Source: Ferruginibacter sp. (lineage in GTDB: Bacteria; Bacteroidota; Bacteroidia; Chitinophagales; Chitinophagaceae). From it: a DNA stretch of 14,913 bases. The notes beneath the pieces are model-generated. The model searched no databases and was not told the origin of the DNA. It saw nothing but the letters and a program-made list of their open reading frames with translations. The position numbers were made by a program, and so were the translations under genes. This document shows positions 7,439 to 14,486 of the stretch, in pieces. The stretch lies in contig JANXTN010000192.1 of the NCBI GenBank assembly GCA_025352435.1, positions 1 through 14,913 of the forward strand. The letters are read 5' to 3'. Every line of letters starts with the position of its first letter. Positions within the stretch are counted from its first letter, which is position 1.

Positions 7439-8533
7439 ATGACAAAAGATGACATACTTATAGCACTTGGTAATGTGCAGGAACCTGACCTTGGAAAGGA
7501 TCTTGTAACATTAAATATGATAAAAGATGTGGTGATTGACCGGAATGAAGTTTCTTTTACTGTGGTGCTTACCACACCTGCTTGTCCTATGAAAGATCAC
7601 ATTCAAAATGCATGTATAAACGCTGTAAAAATACTGGTGAATAAAGATGCTGTGGTAACCGTAAATTTTACAAGCAATACAACAAGCAACCGTACAGATC
7701 CAAAAACATTATTAAGTGGTGTAAAAAATATTATTGCTGTTGTTAGTGGAAAAGGTGGTGTTGGTAAAAGCACGGTTTCTGCAAACTTAGCATTGGCTCT
7801 CGCAGCGGATGGTGCAAAAGTGGGGTTAATGGATGCTGATATTTATGGGCCAAGTCAGCACATTATGTTTGGTGTTAGAGGAGAGAGGCCCATGATGAAA
7901 GACAACGGCGGCAAAGGGTTGATAGTACCCATTGAAAAGTTTGGTATAAAAGTGATGAGCATCGGCTTGCTGATAGATGAAAAACAGGCAGTAGTTTGGC
8001 GTGGTCCAATGGTGAGCAGCGCCATTAAACAATTTGTGACCGAAGTTGATTGGGGAGAACTTGATTATTTGATTATTGATATGCCACCCGGCACGGGAGA
8101 TATTCATCTTACTATTGTGCAAACTGTACCTGTAACCGGCGTTATCGTTGTAACTACTCCGCAAACTATTGCCTTGGCAGATGCAAAGAAAGGAATAGCA
8201 ATGTTTTCACAGGCACAACTAAAAGTGCCGGTAATAGGTATTGTAGAAAATATGAGTTACTTCACTCCTGAAGAGCTACCTAACAACAAATATTATTTGT
8301 TTGGTAAAGATGGCGGCAAGCATCTTTCAGAAGAATTTGACATACCATTTCTTGGGCAAATACCAATTGTGCAAAGCATAAGAGAAGGCGGGGATATTGG
8401 TGTGCCGGTAATGGTGAGCGATGAAGCTATCAGCAAAAAAGCTTTCGAAGAATTTACCGCAAATGCTGTGAGAGGAATTGCAATGCGCAATGCAAATATG
8501 CCGGCAACGGAGATACAAGAGATTTTGGAATAG
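7439..8533 (+). CDS. mrp: Mrp/ApbC-type iron-sulfur cluster carrier ATPase
   Basis: A cytoplasmic P-loop ATPase of the Mrp/NBP35 family, which carries and delivers [Fe-S] clusters to apoproteins. The 364-residue protein has an N-terminal MIP18/DUF59 domain (about 1-85) with TPACPMKDH at 46-54, then the ParA/MinD-like domain: deviant Walker A GKGGVGKS at 104-111, MDADIYGPS after it, IIDMPPGTGD and the family segment VENMSYF. The C-terminal CxxC that binds the cluster in many Mrp proteins is absent; the place reads TPEELPNNKYYLFG. That form is, to my knowledge, common in Bacteroidota, so it need not mean loss of function. The Cys in TPACP of the DUF59 domain may contribute a ligand (inference). 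The start at ATG 7439 is the obvious one. The gene stands alone, and the next plus-strand gene begins 186 bases later. Confidence 0.93.
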   Translation: MTKDDILIALGNVQEPDLGKDLVTLNMIKDVVIDRNEVSFTVVLTTPACPMKDHIQNACINAVKILVNKDAVVTVNFTSNTTSNRTDPKTLLSGVKNIIAVVSGKGGVGKSTVSANLALALAADGAKVGLMDADIYGPSQHIMFGVRGERPMMKDNGGKGLIVPIEKFGIKVMSIGLLIDEKQAVVWRGPMVSSAIKQFVTEVDWGELDYLIIDMPPGTGDIHLTIVQTVPVTGVIVVTTPQTIALADAKKGIAMFSQAQLKVPVIGIVENMSYFTPEELPNNKYYLFGKDGGKHLSEEFDIPFLGQIPIVQSIREGGDIGVPVMVSDEAISKKAFEEFTANAVRGIAMRNANMPATEIQEILE

Positions 8534-8568
8534 TTGATGGTTGGAAGATGAATGATGAAAGTTGATAC
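8534..8568. repeat. Imperfect 7-base periodic repeat, five units
   Basis: Directly behind the Mrp stop codon the DNA can be cut into five consecutive heptamers: TTGATGG, TTGGAAG, ATGAATG, ATGAAAG, TTGATAC. They share TGA or TGG at units' positions 2-4 and often end in G. The heptamer frame places the two copies of GTTGAT (8533 and 8561) exactly four units apart. It is short and degenerate, so chance is possible. Confidence 0.35.
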
Positions 8569-8623
8569 ATTTTCCATTCGCAATTTCACAATAAATAGTT
8601 GCAATTTGAACTGAAAGGCTAAG

Positions 8624-8685
8624 TGGTCTTTGGTCTATCGTCCGTTGTCAGTTTTTCTCAAACCCAGTACATGTCCATCGTCCAT
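8624..8685. repeat. Imperfect 7-base periodic repeat (TnGTCnn), upstream of the MBL gene
   Basis: At 8624-8651 four heptamers follow each other: TGGTCTT, TGGTCTA, TCGTCCG, TTGTCAG, all of the form TnGTCnn. A second block, TGTCCAT and CGTCCAT, lies at 8672-8685 in a different phase. Short heptad-type intergenic repeats of this look occur in some Bacteroidota genomes (recollection, not checked). It lies 35 bases upstream of the MBL-fold gene start and rules out the upstream reading frame as protein. Confidence 0.4.
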
Positions 8686-8719
8686 AATTCCCCTACCTTT
8701 AAACACTAAATCTTTTTGT

Positions 8720-10123
8720 ATGAAAATAGCTTTCCATGGTGCTGCGCAAACAGTGACCGGTTCTAAACATTTAATCACGCTTGATAATGGTAAAAAATTA
8801 CTCTTGGATTGTGGAATGTTTCAGGGCATGGGTGACCAAACTCAAGAATTAAACAAAGACTTTGGTTTTAATGCAGGGGATGTTGATTATGTAATTTTAT
8901 CCCATGCTCACATAGACCATTGTGGCCTTTTACCCAAACTTGTAAAAGATGGGTACAAAGGAAAAATATATGCTACACCAGCCACCAAAGACCTCGCTGC
9001 AATTTTAATGGAAGATAGTGCTGGTATACAGGAAAACGATATTAAATATGAAAACAAAAGGCGTGCACTGGAGGGTCTGCCATATTTGCAACCGTTATAT
9101 ACAACCTTAGATGCTCTGGCAACTGTAGAAAGATTTGAAACAGTTGAATATGATACCTGGTTTACAATTGACGAAAATTTCTCTTTCAGTTATACAGATG
9201 TAGGACATATTATTGGTAGTGCTGCTGTGCATTTAAGAATAAAGGAAAATGACAAAGAAACCCGTATTACATTTAGTGGTGATGTTGGCCGTTATAGAGA
9301 TATTATTTTAAAATCGCCCGAGCCATTTGAGCAGGCGGATTATATATTAATTGAATCTACTTACGGAAATACATTGCACGAACAGTTTAATCCAACAACA
9401 GATGCCTTGCTGGAATGGATAGAAAACACCTGCATAAAAAAGAAAGGTAAATTGATAATGCCCGCTTTTAGTGTGGGCAGAACACAGGAAATTTTATATG
9501 CATTAAATCTGCTGAGTCTAGCAAATAAATTACCAGCTGTAGATTATTATGTGGACAGTCCACTAAGTACAAAGGCTACCGAGATTTTAAAAAGATATCC
9601 GCAGTATTTTAATGAAAGCATTCAGGAAGTTTTAAAAACTGATAAGGATCCTTTTGATTTTCCGGGTTTAAAATTTACGCAATCTGTTGATGATTCTAAA
9701 CGATTAAATTATCTGAAAGAACCTTGCGTTATAATATCTGCAAGTGGAATGGCAGAGGCAGGAAGAATAAAACACCATATCAGCAATAACATTGAGAATA
9801 GCAGAAACAGTATTTTACTTACAGGATATTGTGAACCTCATTCTTTAGGAGGACGTTTAAAGAACGGTGAGAAAGAAGTGAGGATATTTGGGCAATGGCA
9901 CCAGGTAAATGCAGAAGTGGGCCAAATTAGAAGCATGAGTGCGCATGGTGATTATAATGATCTTTTACATTTTTTGAATTGCCAGGATGCAGCAAAAGTG
10001 AAGAAGGTATTTTTAGTGCACGGAGAGCCCGATGTGCAAAAAGATTTCAGATTAAAACTGGTAGATAAGGGATTTGCAAATGTTGATATTCCTGCACGAC
10101 ATCAGGAAGCGACACTTGATTAA
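8720..10123 (+). CDS. Metallo-beta-lactamase/beta-CASP RNase-like protein
   Basis: 467 residues from ATG 8720, where the family start MKIAFHGAAQTVTGS appears; 30 in-frame residues upstream come from repeat-rich DNA and are rejected. MBL core: HAHIDH at 62-67 (zinc ligands), later GHIIGSAAV (His ligand) and SGDVGR (Asp ligand). Beta-CASP part: ESTYGNTLHE, PAFSVGRTQEIL, YYVDSPLSTKATEI and SASGMAEAGRIKHH. The C-terminal segment has MSAHGDY and VFLVHGEPD, which hold the last conserved His residues. This set is that of CPSF73-like or archaeal-type KH-less RNA-processing enzymes found widely in bacteria. It is expected to be a cytoplasmic zinc-dependent endo- or exoribonuclease; the substrate is unknown. 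It is not RNase J, which has a different layout. It stands alone between Mrp and tRNA-Glu. Confidence 0.92.
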   Translation: MKIAFHGAAQTVTGSKHLITLDNGKKLLLDCGMFQGMGDQTQELNKDFGFNAGDVDYVILSHAHIDHCGLLPKLVKDGYKGKIYATPATKDLAAILMEDSAGIQENDIKYENKRRALEGLPYLQPLYTTLDALATVERFETVEYDTWFTIDENFSFSYTDVGHIIGSAAVHLRIKENDKETRITFSGDVGRYRDIILKSPEPFEQADYILIESTYGNTLHEQFNPTTDALLEWIENTCIKKKGKLIMPAFSVGRTQEILYALNLLSLANKLPAVDYYVDSPLSTKATEILKRYPQYFNESIQEVLKTDKDPFDFPGLKFTQSVDDSKRLNYLKEPCVIISASGMAEAGRIKHHISNNIENSRNSILLTGYCEPHSLGGRLKNGEKEVRIFGQWHQVNAEVGQIRSMSAHGDYNDLLHFLNCQDAAKVKKVFLVHGEPDVQKDFRLKLVDKGFANVDIPARHQEATLD

Positions 10124-10151
10124 TTATAATTGAATTGAATTTTCAAAAGAT

Positions 10152-10182
10152 TTGGTTAACAAAACCTAAGTTTATATATTTG
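10152..10182 (+). promoter_or_regulatory. Bacteroidota-type promoter of tRNA-Glu
   Basis: TATATTTG at 10175-10182 fits TAnnTTTG exactly, and TTG at 10152-10154 lies 20 bases upstream, the normal spacing for a -33/-7 pair. Transcription would start about 10187-10190, ten or so bases before the mature tRNA end at 10200. This is the clearest promoter in the window. Confidence 0.7.
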
Positions 10183-10199
10183 CAATCCGAAAACGGAAC

Positions 10200-10271
10200 G
10201 CCGCGTTGGTCAAGGGGTTAAGACGCTTCCCTTTCACGGAAGAGTCACGGGTTCGATTCCCGTACGTGGTA
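10200..10271 (+). tRNA. tRNA-Glu (anticodon TTC)
   Basis: A complete cloverleaf of 72 bases. Acceptor arms are GCCGCGT (10200-10206) and ACGTGGT (10264-10270) with A73 at 10271. The D stem is GTC/GAC around the AAGGGGTTAA loop. The anticodon stem is CTTCC/GGAAG (10226-10230 and 10238-10242) with loop CTTTCAC and anticodon TTC at 10233-10235. There is a four-base variable loop, and the T arm is ACGGG-TTCGATT-CCCGT. No CCA is encoded (CAA follows), so the end is added by the CCA enzyme. Pairs 1-72 and 4-69 are both G-U wobbles. A dedicated promoter and terminator make it a single-gene unit. Confidence 0.95.
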
Positions 10272-10275
10272 CAAA

Positions 10276-10301
10276 GCCTCTCAGAAATGAGAGGTTTTTT
10301 T
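10276..10301 (+). terminator. Terminator behind tRNA-Glu
   Basis: CCTCTC (10277-10282), the loop AGAAAT and GAGAGG (10289-10294) form a perfect six-base stem followed by seven T residues: a textbook intrinsic terminator starting five bases after the tRNA. Confidence 0.9.
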
Positions 10302-10358
10302 GTTAGAGTTTTAAACTCGCTTTTATAGATTTGAATTGACGTAAAAGGTTTACAACTG

Positions 10359-10382
10359 AAAAAAAAGCCCCATTAAGGAGCT
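10359..10382 (-). terminator. Terminator behind pgk
   Basis: On the minus strand AGCTCC, a five-base loop and GGGGCT pair (one T-G wobble) and are followed by eight T residues. It lies 26 bases beyond the pgk stop and faces the tRNA-Glu terminator, so the convergent units are cleanly separated. Confidence 0.8.
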
Positions 10383-10407
10383 GTAAACATCAGATTAAAT
10401 AAAATTT

Positions 10408-11607
10408 TTATTCCTCAATCGCCTTAATTCCCGGTAAAACTTTTCCTTCAAAATATTCCAACAAGGCGCCACCACCAGTGCTCACGTAGCTTACTTTATC
10501 TGTAAGGTTAAATTTGTTTACTGCGGCAACACTATCGCCACCACCTACTAATGAAAATGCTCCACGGCTTGTGGCTTCCGCTACTGCAAGCGCAATTGCT
10601 TTTGTGCCATTTTGAAATTTATCCATTTCAAAAACACCCATAGGTCCGTTCCACAAAATCGTTTTTGATTTGTTTATTATCTCACTAAAAATTCCAACTG
10701 CTTTGGGTCCGATGTCCAGTCCCAACCAACCTTCAGGAATTTGATCGCTTGGGCAATCTTTGGTATTCGCATCTGCTGCAAATTTATCTGCAATAACAGA
10801 TGTTTCAGGTAAGTGTATGCTTACGTTTTTTTGCTTAGCCTTTTCTAAAATATCTAAAGCAGTTTGCAGTCTGTCATCTTCGCAAAGCGAACTACCAATG
10901 TTGCCGCCCCGTGCTTTTAAAAATGTATAAGCCATGCCACCGCCAATAATAATATCTGTTGCACGGTCTAACAGGTTTTCAATGATCAGTATTTTATCAG
11001 AAACTTTTGCACCGCCAATGATGGCCGTAAAGGGTTTTTCATTTTCATGCATTACTTTCTCGGCGCTCTTTACTTCAGCCTCCATTAACAAGCCAAACAT
11101 TTTATTTGCAGGCTCGTAAAATTGTGCAATAACTGCTGTAGATGCGTGGGCACGGTGAGCGGTGCCAAATGCGTCATTCACATACACATCTCCAAGCGTA
11201 CTTAGTTTTTTTGCAAAGGCTTCGTCGCCCGCTTCTTCTTCTTTGTGAAAACGTAGGTTTTCTAATAACAACACTTCTCCGCCTCTCATCAAGTTCGCTG
11301 TAAGCCCCGCTTGCGACCCTACACAATCATCTGCAAAAAAAACTTTTGTATTGCCTCCTAATAATTCGTGTAAATGATCTATCAAATGTTTCAAAGAATA
11401 TTTATCTGTAGGGCCGTCTTTCGGTCTGCCCAAATGGCTCATCAATATTGCCTTGCCACCATCTGCTAATATCTTTTTTATAGTAGGAATTGTTGCGGCC
11501 ATTCTTGTATCATCTGTGATCTTAAACGCATCATTTAGTGGTACATTAAAATCTACTCTTACTAATGCGGTATGATCTTTAAAATTGAAGTCGGAAAATT
11601 TGCTCAT
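10408..11607 (-). CDS. pgk: Phosphoglycerate kinase
   Basis: Transfers phosphate between 1,3-bisphosphoglycerate and ADP in glycolysis, reversible in gluconeogenesis; cytoplasmic and monomeric. The 399-residue protein is a normal length. It has RVDFNVPL (17-24), SHLGRP, LLENLRF, the hinge/basic region [33 protein letters not shown] and the nucleotide-binding GGGDSVAAV with the C-terminal [14 protein letters not shown]. Start is ATG 11607. It lies downstream of gap on the same strand, but the DUF433 gene, a repeat and the gap terminator lie between, so it is probably a separate transcript. TACTTTTA on the minus strand (11629-11636) is a possible -7 element. Confidence 0.97.
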   Translation of the reverse strand: MSKFSDFNFKDHTALVRVDFNVPLNDAFKITDDTRMAATIPTIKKILADGGKAILMSHLGRPKDGPTDKYSLKHLIDHLHELLGGNTKVFFADDCVGSQAGLTANLMRGGEVLLLENLRFHKEEEAGDEAFAKKLSTLGDVYVNDAFGTAHRAHASTAVIAQFYEPANKMFGLLMEAEVKSAEKVMHENEKPFTAIIGGAKVSDKILIIENLLDRATDIIIGGGMAYTFLKARGGNIGSSLCEDDRLQTALDILEKAKQKNVSIHLPETSVIADKFAADANTKDCPSDQIPEGWLGLDIGPKAVGIFSEIINKSKTILWNGPMGVFEMDKFQNGTKAIALAVAEATSRGAFSLVGGGDSVAAVNKFNLTDKVSYVSTGGGALLEYFEGKVLPGIKAIEE

Positions 11608-11689
11608 GGTATATGAATTTTAAAGAAATAAAAGTACCTAAATAAAATGGATGGTTATTAGCCGCTGAGAAATAAATAAAAAGAGTGTA

Positions 11690-11743
11690 CGCAGAGTATC
11701 ATCACTCAGCCTTAACTCCTTTCGCTCTGCGACTGTGCGGTGA
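11690..11743. repeat. CGCAGAG-type intergenic repeat, inverted
   Basis: CGCAGAG at 11690-11696 and CTCTGCG at 11725-11731 are perfect inverted seven-base arms with 28 bases between. Continuing to 11743, the minus strand reads TTCACCGCACAGTCGCAGAG, which resembles the dispersed CACCGCAGAG-type elements known from intergenic DNA in many bacterial genomes (recollection). It starts about three bases behind the DUF433 stop codon and fills most of the gap before pgk. No coding potential is visible. Confidence 0.5.
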
Positions 11744-11746
11744 AGT

Positions 11747-11947
11747 TTATTTAGAATTATATAATAACGCAGCTTTAATATCTTCTAGTTCTAGGTAAGG
11801 AAAATCTCCTAATAGTTCTTCTTCCGTCATACCTGCTGAGAGATAACCTAAAATATATGAAACCTTAAAACGCATACCTCTAATTGTGGACTTTCCCCCC
11901 ATTAAACCGGGTATCATCGTAATTCGTTTTAATAATTCCTTTTCCAT
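11747..11947 (-). CDS. DUF433 family protein (antitoxin-like), orphan
   Basis: A 66-residue protein matching nearly the whole DUF433 domain: RITMIPGLMGGKSTIRGMRF, then a helix SYILGYLSAGMTEEELL and the C-terminal DFPYLELEDIKAALLY. The family has a winged-helix-like DNA-binding fold, and many members are antitoxins encoded with a DUF5615 PIN-like toxin (family knowledge). Here no DUF5615 frame follows; the DNA behind the stop is a CGCAGAG-type repeat and then pgk. The usual GGKPxIRGTR motif is altered to GGKSTIRGMR. A promoter candidate sits just upstream (11961-11992). It may be a solitary regulator, a leftover of a toxin-antitoxin pair, or an antidote to a toxin elsewhere. Confidence 0.88.
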   Translation of the reverse strand: MEKELLKRITMIPGLMGGKSTIRGMRFKVSYILGYLSAGMTEEELLGDFPYLELEDIKAALLYNSK

Positions 11948-11960
11948 AAAATTATTTTTA

Positions 11961-11992
11961 TAAAGTTACTGTTTAAGCGGTACTTCTAACAA
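11961..11992 (-). promoter_or_regulatory. Candidate promoter of the DUF433 gene
   Basis: On the minus strand TTG (11990-11992) is followed, after 21 bases, by TAACTTTA (11961-11968), one mismatch from TAnnTTTG. The pair lies immediately behind the gap terminator and 14 bases before the DUF433 start, leaving a very short leader. It supports independent transcription of the small gene. Confidence 0.4.
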
Positions 11993-11993
11993 C

Positions 11994-12020
11994 AAAAAAA
12001 GCTTCCCCGAAAGAAAGCTT
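11994..12020 (-). terminator. Terminator behind gap
   Basis: On the minus strand AAGCTT (12015-12020) pairs with AAGCTT (11999-12004), extended by two inner pairs (one wobble), and is followed by a run of seven T residues. It lies about 30 bases beyond the gap stop. Confidence 0.75.
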
Positions 12021-12048
12021 CTGCATGAATGTATAGGCAAGTTGAGAT

Positions 12049-13059
12049 CTATTTTATCAATCCAGCAAAATAATTTACTGTTCTCACTAACTGAGAAACA
12101 TAACTCATTTCATTATCGTACCAACTCACTGTTTTTACCAATTGCTTGTCACCGATAGTTTGCACTTTGGTTTGTGTAGCATCAAACAAAGAACCGAAGT
12201 TGATACCGATAACATCGCTGCTTACAATTTCATCTTCGTTGTAACCAAAGCTTTCGTTGCTTGCTGCTTTCATTACTGCATTTACTTCATCTGCGGTAAC
12301 TGTTTTTTCTAAGATAGAATATAACTCCGTTACAGAACCGGTAATTACCGGAACTCTTTGCGCACCTCCATCTAATTTTCCTTTTAACTCAGGTAATACA
12401 AGTCCAATAGCTTTTGCAGCACCAGTACTGTTCGGTACTATATTAGCCGCTGCTGCTCTTCCTCTTCTTAAATCATTTTTTGGGTGAGGCGCATCCAAGG
12501 TGTTTTGGTCATTTGTGTAAGCATGAATGGTACTCATAATGCCGGTTACAATTGTAAACTTATCATTCAATGCTTTAGCCATTGGCGCAAGACAATTAGT
12601 AGTACAGCTTGCACAGCTAATGATCGTTTCCGTACCATCAAGTATTGCATGGTTTACATTAAATACTACTGTTTTTAAATCGCCTGTTGCGGGAGCAGAA
12701 ATCACTACTCTTTTTGCACCTGCAGTAATGTGAGCCTGTGCCTTTGTAGCATCAGCAAAAAAACCTGTGCTTTCTATAACAACATCTACATCATGACTAC
12801 CCCATGGAATTTGTGCCGGATCTTTTTGTGCGTAAACTTTCACCTCATGGCCGTTTACAACAATGGCATTTTCTGTAGAAGTTACTTTCTCTTCAAATCT
12901 TCCCTGTGCACTATCGTATTTTAATAAATGAGCCAATGTTGCCGGGCTCGTAAGGTCATTAATTGCAACAACATCTATCCCTTCCATATTGTGTATCTGG
13001 CGAAAAACCAAACGGCCAATTCTACCAAAACCATTGATGGCGACTTTAACTGAACTCAT
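12049..13059 (-). CDS. gap: Glyceraldehyde-3-phosphate dehydrogenase, type I
   Basis: Oxidises and phosphorylates glyceraldehyde-3-phosphate to 1,3-bisphosphoglycerate, the substrate of the Pgk encoded nearby; a cytoplasmic tetramer. The 336 residues are the usual length. The Rossmann start is [11 protein letters not shown] (6-16). NDL with Asp35 suggests NAD preference. The catalytic motif SCTTNC has Cys152 as nucleophile, followed by the phosphate-binding [19 protein letters not shown] and RVPVITGSV, with the C-terminal [11 protein letters not shown]. Start is ATG 13059. It is preceded by a good -7 element (13095-13102) and followed by a terminator, so it is probably a single-gene transcript. 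Confidence 0.97.
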   Translation of the reverse strand: MSSVKVAINGFGRIGRLVFRQIHNMEGIDVVAINDLTSPATLAHLLKYDSAQGRFEEKVTSTENAIVVNGHEVKVYAQKDPAQIPWGSHDVDVVIESTGFFADATKAQAHITAGAKRVVISAPATGDLKTVVFNVNHAILDGTETIISCASCTTNCLAPMAKALNDKFTIVTGIMSTIHAYTNDQNTLDAPHPKNDLRRGRAAAANIVPNSTGAAKAIGLVLPELKGKLDGGAQRVPVITGSVTELYSILEKTVTADEVNAVMKAASNESFGYNEDEIVSSDVIGINFGSLFDATQTKVQTIGDKQLVKTVSWYDNEMSYVSQLVRTVNYFAGLIK

Positions 13060-13094
13060 AACTTTTATTTGAAATGATTATAATTTTTGAAATG

Positions 13095-13129
13095 CAAAAT
13101 TACATGTTGTAATCAATTAATTTATCAAA
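13095..13129 (-). promoter_or_regulatory. Candidate promoter of gap
   Basis: On the minus strand TAATTTTG (13095-13102) matches TAnnTTTG exactly, with TTTG (13126-13129) 23 bases upstream, at the long end of normal spacing. It would give a leader of about 30 bases before the gap ATG. Confidence 0.5.
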
Positions 13130-13209
13130 TAATTTGAGGTGTTGAAATCATTTACTTTTTGGCTGATTTATACCACCTGTTTTTTAAAATAGCCATTGAT
13201 GTAAAAGAA

Positions 13210-13241
13210 TTGAGCATGGCAAGGAGAATTCCCTACTTTTA
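13210..13241 (+). promoter_or_regulatory. Candidate promoter of the lemA operon
   Basis: TTG at 13210-13212 and TACTTTTA at 13234-13241 (one mismatch from TAnnTTTG) are 21 bases apart. Transcription would begin near 13247, about 20 bases before the lemA ATG at 13267. This also argues against the longer upstream frame starting at 13159. Confidence 0.4.
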
Positions 13242-13266
13242 TAATCTAAACTTAAAACAAACTCAA

Positions 13267-13872
13267 ATGAAAAGTACAGGTTTATTAATTCTATTGGCAG
13301 TAGTTGTTGTGATTGGCTTTTTAGGCTGCAATGGCTACAATGGTCTTGTAAAGCAAGACGAAAGTGTAAAAAAAGCTTGGAACAATGTACAGACTGAATA
13401 CCAAAACAGATCTGATCTTGTTGGTAATTTGGTAAACACTGTAAAAGGGGCTGCGAATTTCGAGCAAAATACGCTTACTGCAGTGGTTGAAGCTCGTGCA
13501 AAAGCGACAAGCGTGAACATTAATGCTGATAATTTAACACCGGAAAAAATAGCTGAATTTCAAGCTGCGCAAGGACAATTATCAGGTTCTCTAAGCAGGT
13601 TGCTCGCTACCGTAGAAGCGTACCCAACCTTAAAAGCTACTGAAGGATTTATGCGTTTACAAAGTCAGTTAGAAGGAATAGAAAACAACATTAAAAACTC
13701 TCGTAAGGTTTTTAACGACGAGATAAATGTTTACAACATAAAAGTGCGCTCTTTCCCTATGAACATTTTAGGCGGCATATTTGGCTTCAGAGCAAAAGAA
13801 GGATTCAAGGCAGATGCAGGTGCAGAAAAGAAAGTAGATGTAAACTTTGATGACCTTAACAAAAAGAAATAG
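13267..13872 (+). CDS. lemA: LemA family protein, first of two
   Basis: A 201-residue membrane-anchored protein. One N-terminal hydrophobic segment (about 5-20) is followed by the LemA body: NGYNGLVKQDESVKKAWNNV, NRSDLVGNLVNTVKG, FEQNTL, EARAKA, then long amphipathic helices with YPTLKATEGFMRLQSQLEG and the C-terminal VRSFPMNILGGIFGF. Gly20-Cys21 at the end of the hydrophobic segment could be a weak lipobox, so it may be a lipoprotein rather than a simple anchor. The start at ATG 13267 gives a normal N-terminus; 36 in-frame residues further upstream are not LemA-like and cover the likely promoter. LemA proteins are helical bundles facing the periplasm or cell exterior, of unknown biochemical role. 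It is followed after 21 bases by a second lemA. Confidence 0.93.
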   Translation: MKSTGLLILLAVVVVIGFLGCNGYNGLVKQDESVKKAWNNVQTEYQNRSDLVGNLVNTVKGAANFEQNTLTAVVEARAKATSVNINADNLTPEKIAEFQAAQGQLSGSLSRLLATVEAYPTLKATEGFMRLQSQLEGIENNIKNSRKVFNDEINVYNIKVRSFPMNILGGIFGFRAKEGFKADAGAEKKVDVNFDDLNKKK

Positions 13873-13893
13873 TCTTATATTTTTTAAGCAAAA

Positions 13894-14484
13894 ATGAATA
13901 ACAAAAAATATTTTCCTTACTTACTAGGGATTGTGTTGGTTGTAATGGGATTGTATCTCATTACAACCTACAATGGTTTGGTAAAGAAAGATGAAAAAGT
14001 AAAAGTGCAGTGGAGCGAAGTTCAAAATGCTTATCAACGCCGGCTTGACCTGATACCGAATCTGGTTAACACAGTAAAAGGCAATGCAGGTTTTGAACAG
14101 AATACATTGCAGGAAATTACTGAGGCAAGAGCCAAAGCGAACTTTGTGAATGTGAGTGAGAACAACGTAAATGCAAATGCATACAATGCGCAAACGCAGG
14201 CACAGGATGAACTGGCAGCTTCTGCAAATCGGTTACTTATTACAGTAGAAAAATACCCTGAACTGCAGGGTACAAAGGCATTTACCACCTTGCAAACACA
14301 GCTGGAAAGAACAGAGCTCCGCATAAAAGTAGCCCGCAAAGATTTTAACGAAGCCATTCAATACTATAACAGCAGTGTGAGGGGATTCCCTACAAAAATG
14401 GTAGCCGGCATGTTTGGCTTCGCACCAAGAAATGGTTTTCAATCTGATGCAGGAGCAGAAAAATCCACAGAAATAAAATTTTAA
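13894..14484 (+). CDS. LemA family protein, second of two
   Basis: A 196-residue paralogue of the preceding gene. It has a membrane anchor (about 7-24, LLGIVLVVMGLYLITTY) without a cysteine, then YNGLVKKDEKVKVQWSEV, QRRLDLIPNLVNTVKG, FEQNTLQEITEARAKA, YPELQGTKAFTTLQTQLE and VRGFPTKMVAGMFGF. It keeps the RRxDLIPNLV form found in most LemA proteins, whereas the first copy has NRSDLVGNLV, so this one is closer to the family norm. A low-complexity NVNANAYNAQTQAQ insert lies near residues 90-105. It lies 21 bases behind the first copy and two bases before the TPM gene, so the three are surely one transcript. Confidence 0.95.
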   Translation: MNNKKYFPYLLGIVLVVMGLYLITTYNGLVKKDEKVKVQWSEVQNAYQRRLDLIPNLVNTVKGNAGFEQNTLQEITEARAKANFVNVSENNVNANAYNAQTQAQDELAASANRLLITVEKYPELQGTKAFTTLQTQLERTELRIKVARKDFNEAIQYYNSSVRGFPTKMVAGMFGFAPRNGFQSDAGAEKSTEIKF

Positions 14485-14486
14485 AA

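Noticed and set aside
8630..8719. In-frame extension of the MBL-fold protein from GTG 8630
   Set aside because: The extra 30 residues are encoded by the heptad-repeat region and do not resemble the family; the start at 8720 gives the conserved MKIAFHGA.
13159..13266. Upstream start of the first lemA gene
   Set aside because: The extension contains the likely promoter and puts 36 non-family residues in front of a normal membrane anchor.
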